A stretch of DNA of 64,000 nucleotides from Aquisalimonas sp. 2447 (GTDB lineage: Bacteria > Pseudomonadota > Gammaproteobacteria > Nitrococcales > Aquisalimonadaceae), in assembly GCF_012044895.1 (NCBI RefSeq), contig NZ_CP050695.1, positions 2,944,501 to 3,008,500 of the forward strand, in the 5' to 3' direction. The translations under genes and the position numbers were made by a program. The notes under the pieces are model-generated. The model was not told where the DNA came from. It ran no database searches and saw nothing but the letters and a program-made list of their open reading frames with translations. Positions 37,681 to 45,811 of this stretch are shown here, in pieces. The stretch's first letter is position 1; each line of letters begins with the position of its first letter.

Positions 37681-38832
37681 ATGGATTTCTCTCTTACAGA
37701 CGAACAGCGCATGCTCCAGGACACGGTGGAGCGCCTGGTACAGGACCAGTACGGATTCGAGCAGCGCCGCGGCTACATGCAGGCGCCAGGTGGCTTCACC
37801 CGGGAGATGTGGAATCAGATGGCCGAACTAGGCCTGCTGGGCGTGCCCTTCGCCGAGGAGATCGGCGGCTTCGGCGGCGGCCCCATCGAAACCATGCTGG
37901 TCATGGAAGCCTTCGGCAAGGGCCCGGTGCTGGAACCCTATGTGGCCACGGTCGCCACAACGGGCCAGCTGATCGCGGACGCCGGCAGCGACGCGCAGAA
38001 AGAAGCGATTCTCGAGCCCATGGTTGGCGGTGAGTTGATCCTGGCCTTCGCCCACGGCGAGCGGGATAACCGCTACAGCGTGAACCAGGTCTCCACCCGC
38101 GCCGAGCGCGGCGGTTCCGGTTACAAGCTCAGCGGACAGAAGACCGTGGTCCTGCACGGCGACAGTGCCGACAAGCTGGTGGTGAGTGCCCGCACCGGCG
38201 GCGACACCATGGATGCCGAAGGCATCAGCCTGTTCCTGGTAGACGCCGACGCCAAGGGTGTAAGCATCCAGGGCTACCCGACCATCGACGGCCTGCATGC
38301 AGCCGACGTGACGCTGGACGGCGTCGAGGTGGCCGAAGACGCCCTGATCGGTGCGGAAGGCAAGGCCGCCGCTCTGATCGAGCTCACCCAGGACCGCGGT
38401 GCCTTCGCCGTCTGCGCCGAGGCCGTGGGTGCCATGACCGTGGCCTGCGACATGACCCTGGAGTACCTGAAGCAGCGCAAGCAGTTCGGCGTGCCCATCG
38501 GCACCTTCCAGTCGGTCCAGCACCGCATGGTGGAAATGCGCATCGAACTGGAACAGGCGCGCTCCGCCACCATGAAGGCCGCGGCCAAGCTGGCCGGTGA
38601 CAGCGCCGAGGAGCGTCGCCATGCGGTCTCCGTGGCCAAGCACCAGGTGGGCGTCGGTGGCCGCTTCATCTCCGAGCAGTCCATCCAGCTGCACGGCGGT
38701 ATCGGCATGACCGAGGAGTACGCCTTGGCGCACTACGCCAAGCGCATCGCCATGGTCAACAACCAGTTCGGTGATGCCGATTACCACCTGGACCGGTTCG
38801 CGGCCAACATGACGGTGCCGGAGACGGCATAA
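37681..38832 (+). CDS. Acyl-CoA dehydrogenase (PimD-like, small partner)
   Basis: A 383-residue acyl-CoA dehydrogenase-fold protein immediately downstream of the larger dehydrogenase. It shows MAELGLLGVPFAEEIGGFGGG, LKQRKQFGVPIGTFQSVQHRMVEM and SIQLHGGIGMTEEYALAHYAKRI. Mid-protein substrate and FAD motifs are degenerate compared with canonical enzymes (FAHGERDNRYSV in place of ALTEP). That fits a partner subunit in an alpha2beta2 dehydrogenase. Gene pairing and 30-bp spacing imply stoichiometric expression. Confidence 0.9.
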   Translation: MDFSLTDEQRMLQDTVERLVQDQYGFEQRRGYMQAPGGFTREMWNQMAELGLLGVPFAEEIGGFGGGPIETMLVMEAFGKGPVLEPYVATVATTGQLIADAGSDAQKEAILEPMVGGELILAFAHGERDNRYSVNQVSTRAERGGSGYKLSGQKTVVLHGDSADKLVVSARTGGDTMDAEGISLFLVDADAKGVSIQGYPTIDGLHAADVTLDGVEVAEDALIGAEGKAAALIELTQDRGAFAVCAEAVGAMTVACDMTLEYLKQRKQFGVPIGTFQSVQHRMVEMRIELEQARSATMKAAAKLAGDSAEERRHAVSVAKHQVGVGGRFISEQSIQLHGGIGMTEEYALAHYAKRIAMVNNQFGDADYHLDRFAANMTVPETA

Positions 38833-38845
38833 GGCGTGTGGTCGG

Positions 38846-38870
38846 TCGCGGCTTGCGCCGCTCCTACGGC
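38846..38870. repeat. Single arm of family B repeat
   Basis: A GGTCGCGGCTTGCGCCGCTCC-type segment directly follows the acyl-CoA dehydrogenase stop. It equals one arm of the family B palindrome at 31627-31650, without its partner. Confidence 0.6.
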
Positions 38871-38887
38871 GGGGCCGGGGCCGCCTC

Positions 38888-39001
38888 GCTCGCCGGTCGG
38901 GTGATCCGGTCACGGACCGTCTCCAGCCATGGACGGCTGGAGACGAGCCTACATGGACGTACTCGCGGCGTGTCCGTGACCGGATCACCCGACCGGCGAG
39001 C
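38888..39001. repeat. 114-bp nested palindrome between acyl-CoA dehydrogenase genes
   Basis: Perfect 30-bp inverted repeats lie at 38888-38917 and 38972-39001. Inside the loop a second perfect 11-bp hairpin sits at 38918-38928 / 38935-38945 (CGTCTCCAGCC and GGCTGGAGACG), followed by CCTACATGGACGTACTCGCG. No open frame lies within. It looks like a MITE or ERIC-like mobile repeat that has landed in an operon gap. Confidence 0.85.
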
Positions 39002-39101
39002 CCCTGACCCAAGGCATCAGGGCAACGATAAGGCCTGTCACGGGTGACGCCGTTCACACACGATCTCAACAACCCACTGGCACCTACAGCGCGAGACGAC
39101 C

Positions 39102-40907
39102 ATGACCAGCCCCATCGTCAACCGGCGCGACCTGGATTTCCTGCTCTACGAGATGCTCGACACCGAGGCGCTCACCGAGCGCGAACGCTTTGCCGAGCAC
39201 AACCGCGAGACCTTCGACGCCGCCATCGAAACGGCCCACAAGGTGGCGGTGGATTACCTCTACCCGCACAACCGCAAGAACGACCTCCAGGAACCCGAGT
39301 TCGACGGCGAGACCGTCACCACCATCCCCGAGGTGAAAGAAGCCCTGGACGTCTACTGCGACACCGGCCTCCTCGCCGCGGCCCAGGACTTCGAGCGCGG
39401 CGGCATGCAGCTGCCCGCCACCGTGGCACAGACCTGCACCGCCATCACCAAGGGCGCCAATGTGGGCACCTTCGCCTACATGGGCCTGACCGTGGCCGCC
39501 GCCAACCTGATTCTGGCCCATGGCAGCGAGGAACAGGTGGAGCGCTATACCCCGCACATGCTCAGTGGCCGTTTCTTCGGCACCATGTGCCTGAGCGAGC
39601 CCCAGGCGGGCTCCTCTCTGGGCGACCTCCGCACCCGGGCCGTGCCTCAGGACGACGGCACCTACCGGCTCCAGGGCAACAAGATCTGGATCTCTGCCGG
39701 CGACCACGAACTCTCCGAGAACATCGTGCACATGGTGCTGGCACGGCTCCCGGACGCGCCGGCTGGGGTGAAGGGCATTTCCCTGTTCATCGTGCCCAAG
39801 TACCTGGTGAACGACGACGGCAGCCTGGGCCGGCGCAACGACGTCAAGCTGGCCGGCCTGATCCACAAGTTGGGCTACCGCGGCACCACCTCCACCATGC
39901 TCAACTTCGGCGAGAACGACGACTGCGTGGGCTACCTGGTGGGCCAGCCCGGCGACGGCCTCAAGTGCATGTTCCACATGATGAACGAGGCGCGCATCGG
40001 CGTCGGCCTGGGTGCCGTCATGCTCGGCTACGGCGGTTACCTGTACTCGCTCAACTATGCCCGGGAGCGTCGCCAGGGTCGTGCCCCCGGCGAGAAGGAT
40101 CCCACCTCGCCGCAGCGGCTGCTGGTGGAACACGCCGACGTCCGCCGCATGCTGCTGGCCCAGAAGAGCTACGTGGAAGGCGGCCTGGCGCTCGGTCTCT
40201 ACGGCGCCCGCCTGGTGGACGACGAACGCACCCACCCCGACCCGGCCGTGCGCAAGGATGCCGCCCGGCAGCTCGCCATTCTCACACCCATTATCAAGTC
40301 CTGGCCGTCGGACTACTGCCTCCGGGCCAATGACCTGGCCATTCAGATCCTGGGCGGCTACGGCTACACCCGGGAGTACCCGGTGGAGCAGTATTTCCGC
40401 GACAACCGCCTGAACCCGATTCACGAGGGCACCCACGGCATCCAGGCCCAGGACCTGCTCGGCCGCAAGGTGCGCCAGGAATGGGGCGAGGCCTTCCGCA
40501 GCATGGTGGATGCCATGCGCCGCACGGTAGACGGCGTGGACAGCGACGGACCGCAGGAATTGGCCGACCAGGCCGCGACGCTGCGCCGTGCCCTGGACAC
40601 CCTGGAGGACACCACCCGGACCCTGGGCGGCGTTGCGGAAACCGGCGACATGGAGCGCTACCTGGCCAATGCCAGCTATTATCTGGAGATGTTCGGCCAC
40701 ATCGTCATTGCCTGGCTTTGGCTGCGCCAGGGCGTCACCGCCGCGACGGCCACACCGGGCAGCGATGACGACCAGGCCTTTTACCAGGGTAAGCTGGCGG
40801 CATGCCGCTACTTCATGAATGCCGAACTGCCGAAGATCCACCACCTGGCGGACCTGCTGCGGCAGGAGGAAGACACGCCCCTGAGCACACACCCCGACTG
40901 GCTATAG
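39102..40907 (+). CDS. Acyl-CoA dehydrogenase with C-terminal extension (DmdC/AcdA-like)
   Basis: A 601-residue acyl-CoA dehydrogenase of the long bacterial group that includes DmdC (3-methylmercaptopropionyl-CoA dehydrogenase). Visible motifs are FFGTMCLSEPQAGSSLGDLRTRA, KIWISAGDHEL, the FAD region ILGGYGYTREYPVEQYFRDNR and the catalytic-glutamate loop NPIHEGTHGIQAQDLLGRK. About 130 extra C-terminal helical residues follow. The substrate cannot be named from sequence; DMSP-derived or medium-chain acyl-CoA are options. Confidence 0.92.
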   Translation: MTSPIVNRRDLDFLLYEMLDTEALTERERFAEHNRETFDAAIETAHKVAVDYLYPHNRKNDLQEPEFDGETVTTIPEVKEALDVYCDTGLLAAAQDFERGGMQLPATVAQTCTAITKGANVGTFAYMGLTVAAANLILAHGSEEQVERYTPHMLSGRFFGTMCLSEPQAGSSLGDLRTRAVPQDDGTYRLQGNKIWISAGDHELSENIVHMVLARLPDAPAGVKGISLFIVPKYLVNDDGSLGRRNDVKLAGLIHKLGYRGTTSTMLNFGENDDCVGYLVGQPGDGLKCMFHMMNEARIGVGLGAVMLGYGGYLYSLNYARERRQGRAPGEKDPTSPQRLLVEHADVRRMLLAQKSYVEGGLALGLYGARLVDDERTHPDPAVRKDAARQLAILTPIIKSWPSDYCLRANDLAIQILGGYGYTREYPVEQYFRDNRLNPIHEGTHGIQAQDLLGRKVRQEWGEAFRSMVDAMRRTVDGVDSDGPQELADQAATLRRALDTLEDTTRTLGGVAETGDMERYLANASYYLEMFGHIVIAWLWLRQGVTAATATPGSDDDQAFYQGKLAACRYFMNAELPKIHHLADLLRQEEDTPLSTHPDWL

Positions 40908-40955
40908 GATGGCTGCGGGAGCATCTCGACAATCCATAACGGAGGAGACCGCACC

Positions 40956-41720
40956 ATGGACATGAAAGCCGACGATCCGGCACTGAAGATGGACTACGAC
41001 ACCCTCACGGAGTGGGACGCCCGCGTCCAGCTCGCCGCCGCATATCGCCTGGTGGCGCACTTCGGCTGGGATGATCTCATCTTCACCCATCTCTCCTGCC
41101 GCGTACCGGGGCCGGAGCACCACTTCCTGCTCAACCCCTACGGTTACCTGTTCCACGAGATCACCGCCTCTTCGCTGGTGAAGGTGGACAAGGACGGCAA
41201 CGCCGTGGACGACGACGGCAAGGGCAAGATCAATCCGGCGGGCTTCACCATCCACAGCGCCGTGCACATGGCCCGGGACGACGCCCATGCCGTGATGCAC
41301 CTGCACGAGCCCAACTGCATGGCCGTCTCCGCCACCGAGGGCGGGCTCAAGCCGCTGAGCCAGACCGCCATGCTCTGCCAGGCCCATCTGGCCTTCCACG
41401 AGTACGAGGGCGTGGCGCTGAACCTGGACGAGCGCGAGCGCCTGATCCGGGACATGGGCGACAAGAACATCATGATGCTCTGGAACCACGGCGTGCTCAC
41501 TGCAGGCAAGACCGTGCCGGAGGCGTTCATCTACCTCTACTTCTTCACCCGCGCCTGCGAGATCCAGGTGCGCGCCGGCAACGGCCCGCACCATCTGCCT
41601 CAGCAGCAGGCCATCGACACCACCCGCGACCAGGGCCAGATGCTTGGCGGCGCCGGAAAGCTGGCCTGGCCGGGGCTGGTCCGCATCGCCGATGACCTGT
41701 ATCCCGGGTTCCGGGACTAG
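40956..41720 (+). CDS. Class II aldolase/adducin family protein
   Basis: A 254-residue zinc-dependent class II aldolase-fold protein. The metal-binding pair MHLHEPN and third His in LWNHGVL are present, with FTHLSCRVPG near the N terminus. Members range from L-fuculose-phosphate aldolase to uncharacterised adducin-like proteins; nothing here indicates a sugar pathway. It is 48 bp behind the acyl-CoA dehydrogenase on the same strand with a GGAGGAGA ribosome site. Confidence 0.88.
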   Translation: MDMKADDPALKMDYDTLTEWDARVQLAAAYRLVAHFGWDDLIFTHLSCRVPGPEHHFLLNPYGYLFHEITASSLVKVDKDGNAVDDDGKGKINPAGFTIHSAVHMARDDAHAVMHLHEPNCMAVSATEGGLKPLSQTAMLCQAHLAFHEYEGVALNLDERERLIRDMGDKNIMMLWNHGVLTAGKTVPEAFIYLYFFTRACEIQVRAGNGPHHLPQQQAIDTTRDQGQMLGGAGKLAWPGLVRIADDLYPGFRD

Positions 41721-41739
41721 GCGGGGCATCTAAAGAGCG

Positions 41740-41813
41740 GCTGTCGCGACTGACGTCGCTCCCACGGGGATGTGCACCTGTTCTCCTGTGGGAGCGACGT
41801 CAGTCGCGACAGC
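41740..41813. repeat. Palindromic intergenic repeat, family C
   Basis: Perfect 26-bp inverted repeats at 41740-41765 (GCTGTCGCGACTGACGTCGC...) and 41788-41813 are separated by 22 nt. The hairpin follows the aldolase stop by 19 bp and could terminate or protect its mRNA. Confidence 0.85.
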
Positions 41814-41900
41814 ATACGAACGGCATCCAGGCGGCACGGAGGCTTGATCGGCCCGGTTGCCGAGCTGCTCTCCCTCCTTTCAGCGATCAGGCTCGAGAAG

Positions 41901-41974
41901 GTGCATCAAGATGCACCCTACGGACCGGCCGACGCGCCGGGCCGTGGCCCACGGCGGGTGCATCTTGATACACC
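41901..41974. repeat. Palindromic intergenic repeat, family D
   Basis: GTGCATCAAGATGCACCC at 41901 onward is mirrored by GGGTGCATCTTGATACAC ending at 41973, with one mismatch. The arms themselves contain the short palindrome TGCATCAAGATGCA. Family B-like sequence (GGTCGCGGCTTGCGCC) follows at 41993-42014. The whole 290-bp gap between convergent genes is thus repeat DNA. Confidence 0.75.
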
Positions 41975-42010
41975 GCCAACGCCATCCCCGGGTCGCGGCT
42001 TGCGCCGCTC

Positions 42011-43018
42011 CTACTCCTCGAACAGGTCCTTCAGTGCCGGCGCCATGCGGCGGATGCTGGCCTCGCCTTCGGCAATGGCTTCCTCTGCGCGGTCGAACTC
42101 CAGCAGCCCGATCTGGGCGAGTCGGGGTGAGACCAGCAGATCCGGCGGATCGCCGGCCATGCGGCTGCGGGTGATGCGGTCCTGCATGATGTTGATGGAA
42201 TTGGCGGTGACCTGCATGAGGCCGGGGCCAGGCTCGGTTGCCGGTGTCCCCCGGGCGCCGGGCCTGAACTGGGCCATCTGCTGGAAATAGGGAATCTGCG
42301 GGAGTGGCGGCATCTGGGGGATGGGCGGCATTTTCAGCCACGGGGCGTGGGCACGGATGCCGGCAGCCAGGCGGTCCACCCAGTTGGGATCGGAACGCTC
42401 CGCAGCACGCTGCCGCGACCCCGTGCCGCCACGACGGAAGTGGCGACCGAGCAGGTCCCCGTTCAGGCTCACGGCAATCACCCGCTCGGCGCCCATGGCA
42501 CGGCACAGGGACACCGGCACCGGATTCACCAGACCACCGTCCACCAGCCAGCGGCCGTTGTGGTGCACCGGCGTGAACATGCCCGGCAGCGACATGGAAG
42601 CGCGCACGGCCTCCGCCACCGAGCCCTCGCGCATCCAGACTTCCAGCCCGGTATCCAGTTCCGTGGCCACGGCGCCGAAGGGCAGACGCAGATCCTCGAA
42701 CTGCGCGTCGCCGAAGTTCTCGTGGAAGGTGCGTACCAGGCGCTTGCCCTCGAAGAAGCCGCCCGGAGAGAACCCCAGATCCATGTAGCCGATGATGTCC
42801 CGGCGGGTGAGCCGCAACACCCATTCCTCGAAGCCCTCCAGGGCATCCAGGCCGTAGATGGCGCCGACGATGGCCCCCACCGATGTGCCCGCCACCAGAT
42901 CGGGCTCGATATCCATCTCGGCCAGTGCCTTGATCACGCCCACGTGGGCCCAGCCACGGGCGGACCCGCCGCCCAGGGCGAGACCAATGCGCGGGCGCTC
43001 GGAATCGGATGCGTTCAC
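42011..43018 (-). CDS. Patatin-like phospholipase (RssA-like)
   Basis: A 335-residue serine lipase/acyl hydrolase. The patatin oxyanion hole GLALGGGSARGWAHVG, nucleophile Ser46 in GTSVG and catalytic Asp in WLVDGGLVNPVP are visible. A Pro/Met-rich low-complexity linker (MPPIPQMPPLPQIPYF) lies in the C-terminal third. It has no signal peptide, so it is probably cytoplasmic, acting on membrane lipids. It follows the sufU-like gene by 74 bp on the same strand and may be transcribed with the CO cluster, though a functional link is not evident. Confidence 0.92.
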   Translation of the reverse strand: MNASDSERPRIGLALGGGSARGWAHVGVIKALAEMDIEPDLVAGTSVGAIVGAIYGLDALEGFEEWVLRLTRRDIIGYMDLGFSPGGFFEGKRLVRTFHENFGDAQFEDLRLPFGAVATELDTGLEVWMREGSVAEAVRASMSLPGMFTPVHHNGRWLVDGGLVNPVPVSLCRAMGAERVIAVSLNGDLLGRHFRRGGTGSRQRAAERSDPNWVDRLAAGIRAHAPWLKMPPIPQMPPLPQIPYFQQMAQFRPGARGTPATEPGPGLMQVTANSINIMQDRITRSRMAGDPPDLLVSPRLAQIGLLEFDRAEEAIAEGEASIRRMAPALKDLFEE

Positions 43019-43092
43019 CTGACTTCCCCCGCTCCTTGCCGATCTTTCACGCCCTCATCATACCGACCAGCCCAGGGGTGCTGGAACGCGTG

Positions 43093-43503
43093 TCACTCCG
43101 GCGGCAACGCGGCCAGCAACGCCTCCAGCGGCAACAGCAGGCAACGGTGACGTGCAGGATGGTCGCGCAGGGCGGACAGGCCTTCCAGCGGGCTGGGCAA
43201 CGGGGTGCCGGCGTCGGCGACCAGGGCGTCGCGGGCAGCCTGCTCAAGGGCGGTCACCGTGTCGGCATCCAGGCCGGGCAGGTGCTCGGTGAGCAGTGAG
43301 GCCGCGGCCATGCACACGGCACACCCACGTCCATGAAAACGCACCTCCTCGATGCGCCCATCCACGAGCCGCAGGCCCATGCGAATGCGGTCCCCGCACA
43401 GGGGGTTGTCCGCCTCCGCGGTGACGGGAAGATCATCTACCGGTCCGTAGTTCCGCGGGTGCCGGTAGTGATCCAGGATCTGGTCGCGATACAGGGCTTC
43501 CAT
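43093..43503 (-). CDS. SufU/IscU-like Fe-S scaffold protein at end of cox operon
   Basis: A 136-residue NifU-N-type protein that can assemble Fe-S clusters. Ligand cysteines are Cys36 (NPLCGD), Cys61 and Cys64 (GRGCAVCMAAASLLTE) and Cys121 (RHRCLLLPLEALL). No other isc or suf genes are nearby. Its placement 17 bp after the second XdhC-like gene suggests a dedicated role in equipping the two [2Fe-2S] clusters of CoxS; this is inference. Confidence 0.88.
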   Translation of the reverse strand: MEALYRDQILDHYRHPRNYGPVDDLPVTAEADNPLCGDRIRMGLRLVDGRIEEVRFHGRGCAVCMAAASLLTEHLPGLDADTVTALEQAARDALVADAGTPLPSPLEGLSALRDHPARHRCLLLPLEALLAALPPE

Positions 43504-43520
43504 AGTCTGGTGTCCGCTCG

Positions 43521-44315
43521 CTACAAGGGTTTGCGGTCCTTCAGCCGCTGGCCGGTGCCGCCGTGGCGCAGCAGGACCATCTCTCCCAGGATCGCCAGGG
43601 CGATCTCCTCGGGTGAACGCCCCCCCAGGTCCAGGCCAGCCGGGGCCACCACGGCCTCCAGTTGTTCGCCGGTAAAGCCGTCTCCGCGAAGGGACTCCAG
43701 CACCAGGCGGGCGCGCTTGCGGCTCGCCACCAGGGCAATATAACCGGCCCCGGCGTTCAGGGCCCGGCTCACGGAGTGGTGATCACCCTTGTGCTGGGTG
43801 GCGACCACGACGAAGTCGTCGCGGCGGGGTTGCAACTGGCTGTAGTCGAGATCATCAGTGTATACTCGCACGGCGTCGGGAAAGCGTTCCGTGGTGGCAC
43901 GCGGATCGTCGACGATGACGTCGAACCCGCTCACCGTGGCCATGCGGCACAGGCTCTCCACCAGCCGCCCCTGACCCAGCAGCCACACCGAGGGCCGCGG
44001 CAGCATGGGCTCCACCCACACCTGCATGCTGCCGCCGCAGGGAACGCCGGTGCCGAGAATCTCGTCGTCCATGTCGATGGGCACCAGCTTGCCTTCACCG
44101 GCCGTCAGCACTTCCCGCGCGGCGGCGGAGGCAGCGCTATCGGCACAACCGCCGCCCACCCAGCCCGCAAGCAGGCGGCCGTCGGCGTCGAACACCGCCT
44201 TGGCTCCCTTGTCGGCGGAAACCGACCCCTCAATGCCCACCACAGTGGCCACCACATGGGCCTCGCCGCGGTCGCGCAAATCCACCAGCACGTCGAGAAT
44301 GTCCCGGTTGGTCAC
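43521..44315 (-). CDS. XdhC/CoxI-family molybdenum cofactor maturation protein
   Basis: A 264-residue protein that binds molybdenum cofactor, promotes its sulfuration and delivers it to xanthine/CO dehydrogenase-type enzymes. The N-terminal XdhC domain contains LLAGWVGGGCADSA and ILGTGVPCGGSMQVWVEP. The Rossmann-like C-terminal domain has SVWLLGQGRLVESLCRM and ends with APAGLDLGGRSPEEIALAIL. It starts at GTG in a GTGA overlap with the cytidylyltransferase stop, implying coupled translation. It probably corresponds to CoxI. Confidence 0.88.
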   Translation of the reverse strand: MTNRDILDVLVDLRDRGEAHVVATVVGIEGSVSADKGAKAVFDADGRLLAGWVGGGCADSAASAAAREVLTAGEGKLVPIDMDDEILGTGVPCGGSMQVWVEPMLPRPSVWLLGQGRLVESLCRMATVSGFDVIVDDPRATTERFPDAVRVYTDDLDYSQLQPRRDDFVVVATQHKGDHHSVSRALNAGAGYIALVASRKRARLVLESLRGDGFTGEQLEAVVAPAGLDLGGRSPEEIALAILGEMVLLRHGGTGQRLKDRKPL

Positions 44316-44911
44316 GTTCGTCGCTCCTCAATGCGTTGCAAGTCCGCCGGCGTATCCAGGTCCACCACCACGTGGTCGTTGGCCATGGGCACGGCCAGAA
44401 CCTCTTCCGGACGGCGCTCGATGAGCCGCCGGCAGCCGAGATTCCGCTCCCCGGCGAGAATGGCGTCGCGATGCTGCCAGTCCAGCAGGATCGGGTTACC
44501 ACGCCGGCCGTCGTAGGTGGGGACCAGGATGGAGCGCCCCTGACGCTCGTCGAAGGCGTCGATCAGGTGATCCACATCTTCCGGCTCCAGTCGCGGCTGG
44601 TCGGCCAGGGCGATGAGCACGCCGTCAAAGCTGCCTTCCAGCGCCGCCAGGCCGTGATGAACGGAGGTCATCTGGCCTTCGCGATAGTCGGGATTCACCG
44701 TGGTTGCCACAGGCAGGTCGGCCACCAGGCTGGCCGCCAGTTCGGCTTCGTGACCGAGCACCACCACGACCTGGGCCACCCGCGAAGCCACCAGGACGCG
44801 GGCAGAGCGTGTAAGCATTGGCTCACCGCCAACCACGAGCCCAAGCTTGTTGCAGCTGCCCATGCGGCGGGACTCCCCCGCCGCCAGAAGGATGGCGGCG
44901 ATGCGGCTCAC
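44312..44911 (-). CDS. MocA-like molybdenum cofactor cytidylyltransferase
   Basis: A 199-residue nucleotidyltransferase that turns Mo-molybdopterin into the MCD form used by CO and xanthine dehydrogenases. The signature loop is ILLAAGESRRMGSCNKL, with the metal-site region ALADQPRL. The GTG at 44911 overlaps the upstream XdhC gene as GTGA and follows GGAGG, so it is preferred over a 5' extension lacking family similarity. MCD is the pterin cofactor of form I CO dehydrogenase, so the placement fits well. Confidence 0.87.
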   Translation of the reverse strand: MSRIAAILLAAGESRRMGSCNKLGLVVGGEPMLTRSARVLVASRVAQVVVVLGHEAELAASLVADLPVATTVNPDYREGQMTSVHHGLAALEGSFDGVLIALADQPRLEPEDVDHLIDAFDERQGRSILVPTYDGRRGNPILLDWQHRDAILAGERNLGCRRLIERRPEEVLAVPMANDHVVVDLDTPADLQRIEERRT

Positions 44912-45804
44912 GATGCGCCGCCTCCGCAGCAGCCACTGCCAACGACGGCGGCCTCTGCCACCGCCGTTGAAGCCGGCGCATCCGCTGTCGCGGAGGCGGA
45001 CGCCGATGCCGCCCTCTCCCCGAGTCCGGCGCGCCGCCACTGCACCACCTGCGCCAGCACCGCCAGCGCAATCTCCACCGGCGTGCGGGCACCTATGGCC
45101 AGTCCCGCCGGCGCGTGCACTGCAGCCAGCCGTTCCGCCGCATGCCCCCGCTCGGCCATGCTCGCCAGCAGCGAATCCGCCTTGCGCCGACTGGCGATCA
45201 GGGCAATCGCCTCCGCCGGACCGCTCAGTGCGGATTCCAGGGCCGGACGGTCGCCCTGGCCCTGGGTGGCGACCACCGCCCAGCGCGGCTCCGGCCAGTC
45301 GGCGGGAACCGTGTGATCAGCGGCGTGGCGGGTGGCGCCATCAAAGTCTCCAGCCTCGGTCCCGGGCGCCAGCACCTGGACCTCCAACCCGGCACGTGCA
45401 GCCAGCCCCGCAAGATGACGGGCAGTGGGTGCCGCGCCATGAATCCGCAGCACCGGCGCCACCGTCATCGGCTCCACAAACAAATCCAGGGTGCCGCGGC
45501 TGGCACACCCCATGTTGAAATCGACAATCCCTTCCTCGCCCCGCTCCTCGCTCTCGCTGGGGGCCACACGGATCAAGCGCGGTTCCCCGGTGGCCAGCAC
45601 GTCCCGGGCGGTCCGCGCGACCGCCGGCTGCACGCAGCCGCCGCCGATCCAGCCGTGGATGGTGCCGTCGGCGGTCACCACGGCCTTGTCCCCCGGCTTG
45701 CCCGAGGTGGGTGACAACGCCCGCACCACGGTGACCACAGCACAGGGCTCACCCTGTGCCTGCAGGCGCGTGAGCGTATTCCAGATGTCGTGCAACTGTG
45801 TCAT
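44908..45804 (-). CDS. XdhC/CoxF-family protein
   Basis: A 298-residue second XdhC-type maturation factor, probably the counterpart of CoxF. It has GWIGGGCVQPAVARTA and the C-terminal segment APAGLAIGARTPVEIALAVL. The last ~40 residues are an Ala/Ser-rich tail ending GSGCCGGGAS, whose vicinal cysteines are not part of the normal fold and could bind metal or sulfur. The 3' end overlaps the next gene by four bases. Confidence 0.87.
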   Translation of the reverse strand: MTQLHDIWNTLTRLQAQGEPCAVVTVVRALSPTSGKPGDKAVVTADGTIHGWIGGGCVQPAVARTARDVLATGEPRLIRVAPSESEERGEEGIVDFNMGCASRGTLDLFVEPMTVAPVLRIHGAAPTARHLAGLAARAGLEVQVLAPGTEAGDFDGATRHAADHTVPADWPEPRWAVVATQGQGDRPALESALSGPAEAIALIASRRKADSLLASMAERGHAAERLAAVHAPAGLAIGARTPVEIALAVLAQVVQWRRAGLGERAASASASATADAPASTAVAEAAVVGSGCCGGGAS

Positions 45805-45811
45805 TCGGACC

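Noticed and set aside
38888-39001. Insertion sequence ends
   Set aside because: The 54-nt interior has no coding capacity and no transposase; a palindromic miniature element fits better.
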